From contig NZ_LIPP01000311.1 in assembly GCF_001418335.1 (NCBI RefSeq), positions 277 to 32,660 on the forward strand: 32,384 bases of DNA, written 5' to 3'. A program made the position numbers and the translations under genes. Source of the stretch: Streptomyces aurantiacus (lineage in GTDB: Bacteria > Actinomycetota > Actinomycetes > Streptomycetales > Streptomycetaceae). Of the stretch, positions 22,117-31,672 are shown piece after piece; position 1 is the first letter of the stretch, and each line of letters opens with the position of its first letter. A model generated the notes under the pieces. The model worked only from the letters and a program-made list of their open reading frames with translations, did no database searches and was not told where the DNA came from.

Positions 22117-25100
22117 ATGAATCCGGACACGGCCATCCTGCTGTACTCGGCCCACCCGCTGGGCGTCGCTTCGGCAGGTGAGGCGACGATGGCTCCGGGA
22201 TCGCCGCGCACCGCTGTGCTCGACGAGATCAAGGCCGATCTGGACGAGGCCCACGGCCTGGTGCTGGCCGGGGAGTACTCAGGGGCGACACAGTCCTACG
22301 AGTCCGTGCGCAACCGGATCTTCCGACTCCTCGCCGACGGAGGGTCGGCCGGGGCGGCGGCGGTCAATCCCCACTTCGGCGCGCCGCACGACGTCGCGCA
22401 CCTGAAGGAAGTCGTCCGGGCCGGAACAGTACTGCTGGGCGACTTGGTGCCCGGTACTCCGGACACGCCTGTCATCCAGGCGGACATCGACCGGACCAGG
22501 CTCGGCGGCTACGGGGAAGCCGCCAAGGCACTGCCGCGGCCCGGTACGGAGAAGGCCGTACCTTTCACCGAGCTGGCCACGCTGGGCATGGTCGCCTTCG
22601 ACGACGGCGAGTACGACCTGGCGACGAAGAGGCTGTCGGCGGCGGCCGACCTGGCGAAGGACGACAAGGTCGCCCAGGCCGGCCTCCTGCTCAACGCGGG
22701 GGCCGCGGCCGCCCAGGCGGGCCGCAGCGATCAGGCCGTGAAGCTCCTGACCGGCGCGGCCGACGGTTTCCGCAAGGCGGAGAACACGCTCGGCACCGCG
22801 CAGGCCATGCACAACCTCGCCGTCATCATGGCGGCGACCGGTGAGGTCTCCAAGACCGAGGAGGCGCTCAAGCAGACCGACGAGCAGTCCGGCAAGGCGG
22901 CGGGCGCGGTCGGGCACGCCCTGGAGGTGATGCGGTCGATCGGCCGGGCCGATGTCGCCGCCGAGCTGGACGGCACGGGCGTGGCCGATGTCGTCGGCGG
23001 TGTGCCGGGCGGCTCGGCCACCGGTGTGCGCGCCGGCACCGGCGTCGGTGGGCTGCTGGTGGGCGGAGCGGACGGCGACCGGGCCGTGAGCGCCGAGGTG
23101 CAGAAGTCGCTGGGCCGGGGCGTCCGGCTCATCGTCCGTGATCCGCTGATCGCCACGGCATGGCGCAGCACCCCCCTCGTGGGCACCCTGGAACAGGACG
23201 ACCGCAAGGTCCGCTACACGGCGGGGTTCGCGCTGGGCTCCGAGATCAGGACCATCAGCTGGCAGAAGGCTGCCGCGCCGTCGGTCGGCACTCTCCTGTC
23301 GGCCGCCTACGAGACCCGGCCCACCGCGAAGACCTACCTGGAGCTGCGCTGGTCCGTCCTGACGGCGGTCGACCTGTCCGTTCATTTAGCTCACCTGTTC
23401 TACTACGTGATCCCCGTCGGCCTCGCGGAGGCGTACGCGGGGCTCGGCGACTGGGCCAACGCCCGGCTGTGGCTCTACCGGGCCGCCCAGTACCCCTACC
23501 TGAACCAGGCCCTTGAGGCACCGGTGCTGTGGCTGCGGCTCGCGCAGACGTACCTCGACGAGGGCGACCTGCTGTACCAGCAGGGCGAGTTCGCCGGAGC
23601 GCTGGCCGCCTACGGCGGGGTGGTGGCCGCAGACGGCGCCCGCGGCGGCGGAGAGCTGTACACGCGGCCCGCGCTCGCCGGCGTCGGCACCCTCGTCGCC
23701 GAACTGCTGGCCACCCCGGAGACGCTGCCCGGCGACCTCGACGCCGGTCTCGGCGCGGTAGTGCTGGACATCGCCGCGAAGGTGGCCCAACTCGGCCAGA
23801 GCCTGGACTGGTTCGGAGTCCCCGTCGATTTCGTGCCGCCGTTCACCTTCGATTACCTGCAGAACGCCGCACGGTTCCTCGGCCAGCAGGCGCAGGCCGC
23901 CGAGCGTGACTTCATCCAGTTCATGGACCGCTACGACACCGGGAAACTGACCCGGCTGCAGTTGCAGCAGGCGGTGGCCTCGGCGACCGCCGACCAGGCC
24001 GTCGCCGACCAGCAGGCCGTCGCCGCACGGGACGAGGTCCAACTCGCCCGGACCGCACAGCAACTCACCAACCTGCGCCGGACCGACGCGCAGGCGGCGC
24101 GCCAGGCCTACAGCGCGATGGCCAACGAACAGATCGGTCTTGAGCGGCAGATCGCCTGGTACAGCTCTCAGAACAGCTGGGAGCTCAACAACCCGATTCC
24201 CGGCGACGGGCGGCGGATCCACGAGGTGATCGCAGCCGACCGGCAGCGGCTCGGCGTGATCGGCCGCGACTACGAGCTGCTCCGGATGCAGCAGAACATC
24301 AACGAACTCGCCCTCGCCTCGCAGCAGTCGGGCGATCAGCTGGCTATGTCGCAGGCCAGGGCACAAGCCGCGAACCTCTCGGCGCAGGCCGCGAGGCTGC
24401 GCCGGCAACAGGCCCAGCAACTGGTCAGCGGGTTCGAACAAGGCTTCTTCACCCCGGAGGTGTGGCGGCGGCTGGCCGACTTCATGCAAGGGCAAGTCCT
24501 GCGGTACCTGTACTGGGCAACCCGGGTCGCCCGGCTGATGGAGCGGGCCTACGAGTTCGACTACGACACCACCGTCGACCGGATCCGCACGGACTACTCG
24601 GCCGGTGCCGTGAACGGGATGCTCGGCTCCGACCAACTCATCGCCGACATCGACTACTTCACCTACGACCGGATCACTCGCACCACCCACAAGACGCTGC
24701 GGGCCGGCCTGGTCGTCTCGCTCGCGGAAAAGTTCCCGTTCGCGTTCGCCGGATTCCGCAGCACCGGTCAGATCTCGTTCGACACCCTGCTCTCCGACCT
24801 GGAGCGCGACTATCCCGGCTCGTACAACCACCGCATCCAGGCCGTCGAGGTCGCGGTGGTCGGACTGGTCCCGTCCGGTGGCCTGCGCGGCACCCTGGTC
24901 AACAGTGGCATCTCCCAGTACCGGGCGCTCGACACGACCGTGAAGTGGCGGCTGCAGAACGTCGACACACTCCTGCTCGGCTCGTACGAGCGCGATGACG
25001 CCGTGCTGTTCCGGCCCCGGCCGGAGCTGCTCACCGTGTTCGAGGGGGTCGGCATGGCCTCCGGATGGACGCTGCGGTACCCGCCCGATGTCAACGACGT

Positions 25101-25608
25101 CGATTTCCGGTTCATCGTCGACGTCCAGGTCACCTTCCACTTCGAGGCGCAGTTCGACCGGACCCTCGCCGCTACGGTTTCGGCGATCCCGCTGCCTCCG
25201 GAGGCGCTGCGGGCGAGCACGTCGTTCAGCGTGGGCAACGACTTCCCGGACCGGTTCTTCCTGTGGCGCAGCCAGGGCACGACGACCCTGCCGATCGGGC
25301 CCGAACACCTGCCGCATCACCACGTGGACCCGGTCGTGCGCACCGTGTCGCTGCAGTTGCTCGGCGCCGACGGCCCGGCCCCGGCCGTACCCCTCACGAT
25401 CACCGCACCCGGCAGCGCCACCGCCGACGTCACCCCGGACGGTACCGGGCGGGTGCCGTCGACCACACCGGCCCTGGCCGCTCTGCACGGTGCCCCCGTG
25501 GCGGGGGCCTGGGGGCTGGCCACCACAGCGGACGGTGCCGACCGCACCGCTGTGTACGACGTCCTCCTCTTCGTGGAGTACGACTACACCAGGCGAGGTG
25601 GGGCGTGA
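22117..25608 (+). CDS. Short TcA-like toxin-complex protein (TPR-like N-terminus, TcB-binding C-terminus)
   Basis: The ATG at 22117 has an AGGAGG site 4 nt upstream, giving 1163 aa. Residues about 150-220 and 430-540 have tetratricopeptide-like helix pairs (FDDGEYDLATKRLSAAADLA, YAGLGDWANARLWLYRAAQY). Residues about 605-775 are a long Gln/Ala-rich coiled-coil (QLQQAVASATADQAVADQQA). Residues about 775-1025 match the TcB-binding end of insecticidal TcA proteins: RYLYWATRVARLMERAYEFD, the SFDTLLSDLERDYPGSYNHR motif before RIQAVEVAV, and LLTVFEGVGMASGWTLRYPP. In Tc toxins TcA forms the pentameric cell-binding translocation channel, and TcB/TcC docks on this end. True TcA proteins have about 2,000-2,500 aa; this one lacks most of the shell and receptor-binding part. 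It overlaps the TcB/C-like gene by a GTGA junction. No signal peptide is visible. The role in toxin delivery is inferred. Confidence 0.78.
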   Translation: MNPDTAILLYSAHPLGVASAGEATMAPGSPRTAVLDEIKADLDEAHGLVLAGEYSGATQSYESVRNRIFRLLADGGSAGAAAVNPHFGAPHDVAHLKEVVRAGTVLLGDLVPGTPDTPVIQADIDRTRLGGYGEAAKALPRPGTEKAVPFTELATLGMVAFDDGEYDLATKRLSAAADLAKDDKVAQAGLLLNAGAAAAQAGRSDQAVKLLTGAADGFRKAENTLGTAQAMHNLAVIMAATGEVSKTEEALKQTDEQSGKAAGAVGHALEVMRSIGRADVAAELDGTGVADVVGGVPGGSATGVRAGTGVGGLLVGGADGDRAVSAEVQKSLGRGVRLIVRDPLIATAWRSTPLVGTLEQDDRKVRYTAGFALGSEIRTISWQKAAAPSVGTLLSAAYETRPTAKTYLELRWSVLTAVDLSVHLAHLFYYVIPVGLAEAYAGLGDWANARLWLYRAAQYPYLNQALEAPVLWLRLAQTYLDEGDLLYQQGEFAGALAAYGGVVAADGARGGGELYTRPALAGVGTLVAELLATPETLPGDLDAGLGAVVLDIAAKVAQLGQSLDWFGVPVDFVPPFTFDYLQNAARFLGQQAQAAERDFIQFMDRYDTGKLTRLQLQQAVASATADQAVADQQAVAARDEVQLARTAQQLTNLRRTDAQAARQAYSAMANEQIGLERQIAWYSSQNSWELNNPIPGDGRRIHEVIAADRQRLGVIGRDYELLRMQQNINELALASQQSGDQLAMSQARAQAANLSAQAARLRRQQAQQLVSGFEQGFFTPEVWRRLADFMQGQVLRYLYWATRVARLMERAYEFDYDTTVDRIRTDYSAGAVNGMLGSDQLIADIDYFTYDRITRTTHKTLRAGLVVSLAEKFPFAFAGFRSTGQISFDTLLSDLERDYPGSYNHRIQAVEVAVVGLVPSGGLRGTLVNSGISQYRALDTTVKWRLQNVDTLLLGSYERDDAVLFRPRPELLTVFEGVGMASGWTLRYPPDVNDVDFRFIVDVQVTFHFEAQFDRTLAATVSAIPLPPEALRASTSFSVGNDFPDRFFLWRSQGTTTLPIGPEHLPHHHVDPVVRTVSLQLLGADGPAPAVPLTITAPGSATADVTPDGTGRVPSTTPALAALHGAPVAGAWGLATTADGADRTAVYDVLLFVEYDYTRRGGA

Positions 25609-28600
25609 ACGGCACCACTCCGGATGTCCTCAGCCTGCCGAAGGGCGGAGGCTCCGTCGGCGGTCTGGGCGGAAGTTTCACCCCGGACCTCAACACCGGC
25701 GGCGGAGGTTACGCCATCCCCCTGGACCTGCCGCAGGGCGTCGACGGGCACACCCCGCAACTGACGTTGCAGTACGCCACGGGCTTCGGAGACGGGCCCT
25801 TCGGGCTCGGCTGGTCCCTGCCGGTCCTGCGGGTCGAGCTGTCCTGCGACGGGCGGCTGCCCCGCTACGACGGAACGGACCCGCTGGTCCTGCCGGGCGC
25901 CGGACCGCTGGTCGAGGTGCCGGGAGAGCCGGGCCGGCTCGTACCCGAGACCGACGGACTGGGCTGGCGGATCCGCCGGCAGGGGGACGGTTTCGAACTG
26001 ACGGACCGCTCCGGCGTGCGCCATCTGGTCGGCACCACGGCCGCCGCCCGCATCGCGGATCCGGCCGATCCGTCGAGGGTGTACGCCTGGCTCCTGGAAC
26101 GCTCGATCCGCCCGGCCGGTGACGAGATCGTCCACACCTGGACCGGCGACCGGCTGTTGGAGTCGGTGACCTGGGCGGCGTACCGCCTCGAACTGCACTA
26201 CGAGTCCCGGCCCGACCCGGTCTTCGACGGCCGCCCCGGGTTCCCTCTGACCACCACCCGGCGGTGCACGTCGATCGAACTGCACGCCTCGGCGCAGGCA
26301 CCGACTTCGCTGCGTCGCTACACCCTCGACTACGTCGCCGGCCGGCCGACCGGGCACAGCCTGCTCGCCGGGGTGACCCTCTCCGGGCACGGCGCGGACG
26401 GCGCCGTGGCCACCTTTCCCCGGCTGGCGTTCGGCTACACCGCAGGTGGCGCTTTCACCGTACGGGCGGTCGATGCGGCCGTCGCCCGTGTGCTGGCCGC
26501 ACCGGGCGGCACCGTCGCCGACCTGACCGGTGACGGACTGCCGGACGCGGTCTCGCTCGGCCCGACGCCGACCGTGGCCCGCAACCGCGGCGGACTGGCC
26601 TTCGATCCTCCGCGCCGGCTGGCCCGCACCGGTCTGCCGGGTGTCCCGCCCGACGCCCTCACCCTCGCCGCCGACCTCACCGGACGCGGCCGCGTCGACC
26701 TGGTCACCGTCGGCCGCGGTCTTCGGCATCGCTACCCCGTCGACGGCGCGGGTGTCCTCGGCGCGCCGGTGGTCAGCGCCTACGCGCCGACGTTCGCGCC
26801 CTGGGACCCCGACGTACGCCTGCTCGACCTGGACGGAGACGGCGCCGCCGACCTGCTCAGGCTCGGCGACGGCGTACTGGCCACGGTGTCCACGGCAGGC
26901 GGCGCGGAGGACTGGCGGCACGTCGACCAGAAGGCGGTCGGCGGCGACGATCCGCTCATCGGCGTCGACCTCCGGTCGCCCGACATCCACGTCGCCCCGA
27001 TGACCGGCGACGGCCTGGTCGACCTGGTCGAGGTGCGCAGCGGACGGGTGCGGTACTGGCCCAACCTGGGCAACGGCCGCTGGGGGGCGCCCCGCACCAT
27101 GGCCGGCAGCCCGTTGCTGCCCGCCGACTACCGGACGGACCGGCTCCTGCTCACCGATGTCGACGGGGACGGCTGCGCCGACCTGGTCTACGTGGACACC
27201 GACGCGCTACGGATCTGGCCCAACCTCGGCGGCGCCGCGTTCGAGGCCGAGATCACCGTCGCTCCGGTACCTGGTGTGGCGGCCGAGCGGGTGGAACCGG
27301 TGGACCTGCGCGGTACCGGTTGCGTGGGGCTGCTGCTGACCACCCGGCATCGGACGCGCCCGATGGCCTGCCTGGTCGACCTCGACGCCAAGCCGTACCT
27401 GCTGAACCGGATCGACGACGGGATCGGCCACGTCACCGAGATCGGCTACGGCACATCGCCGGCCGAGGCACGGCGGGATGCCGAACGAGGCAGGCCCTGG
27501 TCGACGTCGCTGCCGTTCTGCCTGCCCGTTGTGACCAGCGTCGTACAGACGGAAGCCGCTGCGGCTGCCCGCACGAGCCGGTTCGCCTACCACGACGGGC
27601 ACTGGGATCCGGCACTGCGCCGGTTCCTCGGTTTCGCCCGGGTCGACGAGGTGGAGGAGGGCGACGCCGGCGTCGAGGCGCTGCTCAAGCGCACCGAGTT
27701 CCACCTCGGACGTACCCCCGAACGCACCGACCGCCCGCCCGCCCACGACGAACGGCTCGCCGCACAGGTGCTGCGCGGCCGGGTGATCCGCTCCGCCGGC
27801 CATCGGGCCGACGCCGACCCGGACGTCGAGCCCCCGCTGTTCGACGTCCGGCAGACCTGGCAGGCGCACATCGCCGAGGTGGGCGGCGCCACCGTCGCGT
27901 CCCCCCGGCTGACGGAGCGGTGGGAGAACCATCTGCACGGTGCCGCCACGCCCTGGCGCACCACCGCCACCACCACCGTCGGCTGGGACGACTTCGGCAA
28001 CGTCACCGAGCAACGGCAGCGCAACACCCTCGCAGCCGACCCGACCGCCACTCAGGACCTGCGCACCGTCACCGAGTACGCCACGGATCCCGGCCGCTGG
28101 ATAGTCGACCGGCCGGCCCGGATCACCCAGACCGACGGCACCGGCACGATCGTCGACGCCAGAATTCTGCGCTACGACGGGCAGCCCTTCACGGGCCTGC
28201 CGGAGGGGTCGCTGATACTCGGTCTCGTCACGTCCGAGGAACGGCTGGCTCTGCGCGACGACCAGATGAGCGCGGTGTACGGCGCCGATCCGCCCGATCT
28301 CACCGAGCTCGGGTACCACCGCAGGACGGGGGAGGACGGCTGGTGGGTGTATGTCCGCCGGTACGACCGCTCCACCTCCGGCACTCTGGTCAGCCTCGAC
28401 CCGCGCGGTACCCCGGTGACCCTGTCCCTCGACACCGACCGGCTCTTCCCGGTGCGCCGCGCCGACGCCCGCGGCAACGTCGTCGAGGCGACCGTGGACC
28501 GGTACGCCCTGCGGCCCGCCGCCCTCACGGACGGCAACGGCGGTGTCCGCCGCAACACCTACGACGCCCTGGCCCGCCTGGCGGCCGAGTTCCGTCCCGG

Positions 28601-31466
28601 CGACGAGCCGGACGCGCCCACGATCACGTACCGGTATCTGCTCGATCCGACCGGACCGGCGGTGGAGACCGTCGAGTACCCGAGCGCCGACCGCGGTGAC
28701 AAGGTCACCTCCCGTCGGCTGGTCGACTCCGACGGCCGGGAGACCGGGGTGGCCCGCCTCGACGGCGACGGTTCCTGGCTGGTGACCGACGCGGTGTGGC
28801 GCAACGCCCGGGGCCTGGCGGCCCGTCAGTACCTGCCGTTCCGGACGCCGGTGGGGCCCGGCCCCCAGGCCCCGACCGAGGCCCTGCCGCATCTCGCGAC
28901 CAGCTTCGACGCGCTCGGTCGACCGCTGCGGGTGGACCTGCCCGACGGCGCGTATCGGCTCGGTGTGCACGCCCCGGGCCGGTCCGACATGTGGGACGAG
29001 GAGGACACCCGGGCCGGCGGCGCCCATGAGGGCACGCCCACCAGTTACCACCTCGACGCGGCCGGCAGGGTTGCCGAGGTCGTGTCCCGGTCCGGCGGTT
29101 CCGAGGTCGTCACGCGCTACCGGTACGACCTGCGCGACCAGCCCGTGGAGATCACGGACGCCAACGGCAGGCCCACCACGGTCACCTACGACCTGCTGGG
29201 ACAGCGGATCCGGGTGGACGACCCGGCAACCGGCACCGTCGTCTTCGTCCACGACGCGGCGGGCAACCTGGTGGAGCGCCGCAACGCCGCCGGCCAGCAC
29301 GCCGGCTACCGGTTCGACGAGCTCAACCGGATGGTCCGCAGCAGCCAGGACGGACAACCCGAGGTGGTCTACCACTACCTCGACCAGGACGACGTCGGCA
29401 ACGGCGGAGCCCCGGGCCGCCGCATCGGTCGTCTCGCCGCGGTCGACGACGTGCGCGGCACCCTCACCTTCGACTACGACGTGCGTGGCGAGGTCGAACG
29501 GCGCCGGGTGTCCCTGACCGGCGGGGCGGACCACGCGCTCCGGCGCCGCACCGACCGCTTGGGACGCGTGGTGTCCATCGCCTACCCCGGCAGTGCCCCC
29601 GACGCCCCCGGCCCGGTCCTGACCTACCGGTACGGCCCGCGAGGACTGCTGACCTCCGTCTCCGGAGTCATCGACTCGATCGACTACGACCCGGCAGGCA
29701 GCCCGGTGACGACCGTGTACACCGGCGGAGTGCACGTCACGCGGCAGTACGACATGCTCTCCCGGATCGCCGCGACCGAGGTCAGGGACGGAGCCGGGCT
29801 GCTCCTCGACCAGGAGACACTCACCCGCGACCACGCCGGACACGTACTCACCGTGTCCGGACCGACGCCCGCCGACGCGTGGACGTACCGTCACGACGAC
29901 CTGTACCAACTGACCCGCGCCGAGCCCTCGGAAGGCCCCGCCGTCGACTTCACCTACGACGCTGCGGGCAACATCCTCTCCCGCAGCGACGTGGGGACGT
30001 TCCGCTACGGTGAGCGCGGTGCCCCACCGGTATGCGTCACCACGGCGGGAGCACAGCAGTACGGCTACGACGCGGCCGGACGGCAGACCAGCGGCCCCGC
30101 CGGAACACTCACCTACGACGGACGTGACCGCCTCGTCGGGATCGCCGGACCCGCCGGCGCCGAGGTGTCCTTCGGTGCCTTCGGCGAACGTGCCGTACGG
30201 GAGATGACGGTCGGCGGCCGGATCCGGCGGACCGTACTCCTCGACGACCTGGTCGAGCTGCACGACGGCCAACTGCTGTGCATCGTCACCGACGGCCGCG
30301 GCCGGATCGGGCAATTCGTCCCCGGCGGGTCGCTCACCCGATGGCACACCGACCACCACGGCTCGGTCCGTCTCATGACCACCGGCACGGGCACGGTCGT
30401 CCAACGGATCGCGTACGACCCGTTCGGCAGGATTCTCGCCATCCAGGCCGGCGGAGACCGGCCCAGGGACACGTACGACGGCTACGAACTCCTTGAGCAG
30501 ATGGCCCTGTACCTGTCGCCGAAGCGCCCCTACGACCCCGTACTGGGCCGTTACCTCGTCCCCGACACGGTCGCCGCGGACCTGTGGCATCCGGTGGGCC
30601 TCAACCGTTACGCGTACGCCGCCAACGACCCCGTCACCGTACGGGACCCCGCAGGCCGTGCCTGGTGGCACATCGCGCTGGCCATCGTGGCCGTCGTGGC
30701 CGTCGTGGTGCTGACCGTGGTCACCTTCGGGGTCGGACTGATCGGCTTGGGCGCCATGATCGGGGTGTTCGCCGCGATGGCGGTCGGCGGCGCGGTCGGC
30801 GGCATCACCGCGGCCCAGGCCGGCGGCGACATCGTGCTGGGTGTCCTGCTCGGTGCGGCGCTGGCCGGTGCCGCGGCGTTGGGCGGGGCGCTGGCCGGGG
30901 CCGGTTTCGCGGCCGCGTTCGGCGCCAAGTCCCTCGTGACCTTCCTGCTCTCCGGAGCGGTCAGCGGGGCGCTGCTCGGTGCCGCGACCGGATTCGCGGC
31001 CGGGTTCGCCGGCGGCACGGGTTCGCTCGGCGAGATCTGGGAGAAGACCTGGCAATCGGCCCTGGCCGGGTTCGTCACCGGCCTGGTGTTCGGGCTGGCC
31101 GGCTACGGATTCGCCCAGGGCTGGTTCGGTACCGGGAACATCAGCCCCCGGCTGCCCACCGGTGCGGAGACCGAACGCGCGCTCGCCGAAGGCGCCAAGG
31201 CCGCCGGACAGGCGGCGAACACCGGCGCCGGTGCCGCCGCCATCGGTCAGGGCGCGACCACCACCGCCGGCAGCCTCGCGGGCTCCGCGCTCAATTTCGG
31301 CGCGCCGACCGGTTTCAACGTCCTGGGGACCTTTGTCTTCAACCCCGTCGCCGGAACCCTGTTCATCGAGTCGGTCTCGGTCCTGTTCGCCTTCGACCTG
31401 GTCGACGACGTCATCGACCTCGTCAAGAACAGCGGCACCGGCTATACGAAGAGCGGCACCTTCTGA
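25605..31466 (+). CDS. TcB-TcC-like toxin: SpvB domain, FG-GAP repeats, RHS shell and hydrophobic C-terminal domain
   Basis: The GTG at 25605 overlaps the TcA-like stop (GTGA) and follows GAGGTGGGG; the product has 1953 aa. Residues 1-290 are an SpvB domain (LSLPKGGGSVGGLGGSFTPD, GFGDGPFGLGWSLPVLRVEL, RLPRYDGTDPLVLPGAGPLV). Residues 300-560 contain FG-GAP-type repeats (DLTGDGLPDAV, DLDGDGAADLL, DVDGDGCADLV with WPNLGNGRWG), as in the TcdB middle domain. RHS/YD repeats run from about 950 to 1600, and the RHS core is at about 1636-1683 (RPYDPVLGRYLVPDTV, LNRYAYAANDPVTVRDPAG). In this family the RHS shell encloses a C-terminal toxin that is cut off at the core. Here the last 270 residues are five or so Gly/Ala-rich hydrophobic stretches, then FIESVSVLFAFDLVDDVIDL, rather than a recognisable enzyme. 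A pore-forming or membrane-inserting payload is possible. One intact frame; no immunity gene follows. Confidence 0.88.
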   Translation: MNGTTPDVLSLPKGGGSVGGLGGSFTPDLNTGGGGYAIPLDLPQGVDGHTPQLTLQYATGFGDGPFGLGWSLPVLRVELSCDGRLPRYDGTDPLVLPGAGPLVEVPGEPGRLVPETDGLGWRIRRQGDGFELTDRSGVRHLVGTTAAARIADPADPSRVYAWLLERSIRPAGDEIVHTWTGDRLLESVTWAAYRLELHYESRPDPVFDGRPGFPLTTTRRCTSIELHASAQAPTSLRRYTLDYVAGRPTGHSLLAGVTLSGHGADGAVATFPRLAFGYTAGGAFTVRAVDAAVARVLAAPGGTVADLTGDGLPDAVSLGPTPTVARNRGGLAFDPPRRLARTGLPGVPPDALTLAADLTGRGRVDLVTVGRGLRHRYPVDGAGVLGAPVVSAYAPTFAPWDPDVRLLDLDGDGAADLLRLGDGVLATVSTAGGAEDWRHVDQKAVGGDDPLIGVDLRSPDIHVAPMTGDGLVDLVEVRSGRVRYWPNLGNGRWGAPRTMAGSPLLPADYRTDRLLLTDVDGDGCADLVYVDTDALRIWPNLGGAAFEAEITVAPVPGVAAERVEPVDLRGTGCVGLLLTTRHRTRPMACLVDLDAKPYLLNRIDDGIGHVTEIGYGTSPAEARRDAERGRPWSTSLPFCLPVVTSVVQTEAAAAARTSRFAYHDGHWDPALRRFLGFARVDEVEEGDAGVEALLKRTEFHLGRTPERTDRPPAHDERLAAQVLRGRVIRSAGHRADADPDVEPPLFDVRQTWQAHIAEVGGATVASPRLTERWENHLHGAATPWRTTATTTVGWDDFGNVTEQRQRNTLAADPTATQDLRTVTEYATDPGRWIVDRPARITQTDGTGTIVDARILRYDGQPFTGLPEGSLILGLVTSEERLALRDDQMSAVYGADPPDLTELGYHRRTGEDGWWVYVRRYDRSTSGTLVSLDPRGTPVTLSLDTDRLFPVRRADARGNVVEATVDRYALRPAALTDGNGGVRRNTYDALARLAAEFRPGDEPDAPTITYRYLLDPTGPAVETVEYPSADRGDKVTSRRLVDSDGRETGVARLDGDGSWLVTDAVWRNARGLAARQYLPFRTPVGPGPQAPTEALPHLATSFDALGRPLRVDLPDGAYRLGVHAPGRSDMWDEEDTRAGGAHEGTPTSYHLDAAGRVAEVVSRSGGSEVVTRYRYDLRDQPVEITDANGRPTTVTYDLLGQRIRVDDPATGTVVFVHDAAGNLVERRNAAGQHAGYRFDELNRMVRSSQDGQPEVVYHYLDQDDVGNGGAPGRRIGRLAAVDDVRGTLTFDYDVRGEVERRRVSLTGGADHALRRRTDRLGRVVSIAYPGSAPDAPGPVLTYRYGPRGLLTSVSGVIDSIDYDPAGSPVTTVYTGGVHVTRQYDMLSRIAATEVRDGAGLLLDQETLTRDHAGHVLTVSGPTPADAWTYRHDDLYQLTRAEPSEGPAVDFTYDAAGNILSRSDVGTFRYGERGAPPVCVTTAGAQQYGYDAAGRQTSGPAGTLTYDGRDRLVGIAGPAGAEVSFGAFGERAVREMTVGGRIRRTVLLDDLVELHDGQLLCIVTDGRGRIGQFVPGGSLTRWHTDHHGSVRLMTTGTGTVVQRIAYDPFGRILAIQAGGDRPRDTYDGYELLEQMALYLSPKRPYDPVLGRYLVPDTVAADLWHPVGLNRYAYAANDPVTVRDPAGRAWWHIALAIVAVVAVVVLTVVTFGVGLIGLGAMIGVFAAMAVGGAVGGITAAQAGGDIVLGVLLGAALAGAAALGGALAGAGFAAAFGAKSLVTFLLSGAVSGALLGAATGFAAGFAGGTGSLGEIWEKTWQSALAGFVTGLVFGLAGYGFAQGWFGTGNISPRLPTGAETERALAEGAKAAGQAANTGAGAAAIGQGATTTAGSLAGSALNFGAPTGFNVLGTFVFNPVAGTLFIESVSVLFAFDLVDDVIDLVKNSGTGYTKSGTF

Positions 31467-31672
31467 CGGGGCGGCAGGAGACCTGATGCCCGATCTTGCC
31501 GGCGACGGTGGAGCCGCTCCCCGCTGTCGTTCATCCTGCTTCCTCACCCCCGATGATCTTGTCCTGGGTGATGGGAGGGCATCGCCACCAACTGCTCGTC
31601 CGACACGGGCACAGGGGGCCCGGACAGGGCCTTCTCGGCAGGCTTCACGGTCTCCAACTCCACTGGGGCGTG

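Noticed and set aside
22117..31466. An extracellular contractile injection system (phage-tail-like) for the toxin locus
   Set aside because: No sheath, tube, baseplate or spike gene flanks the two toxin genes; the domains are those of Tc toxins.
27207..31547. A 1446-codon open frame on the minus strand across the RHS gene, and a 700-codon one at 23386-25488
   Set aside because: Both are antisense to intact, recognisable toxin genes and have the low-complexity Gly/Arg/Val-rich composition of shadows.
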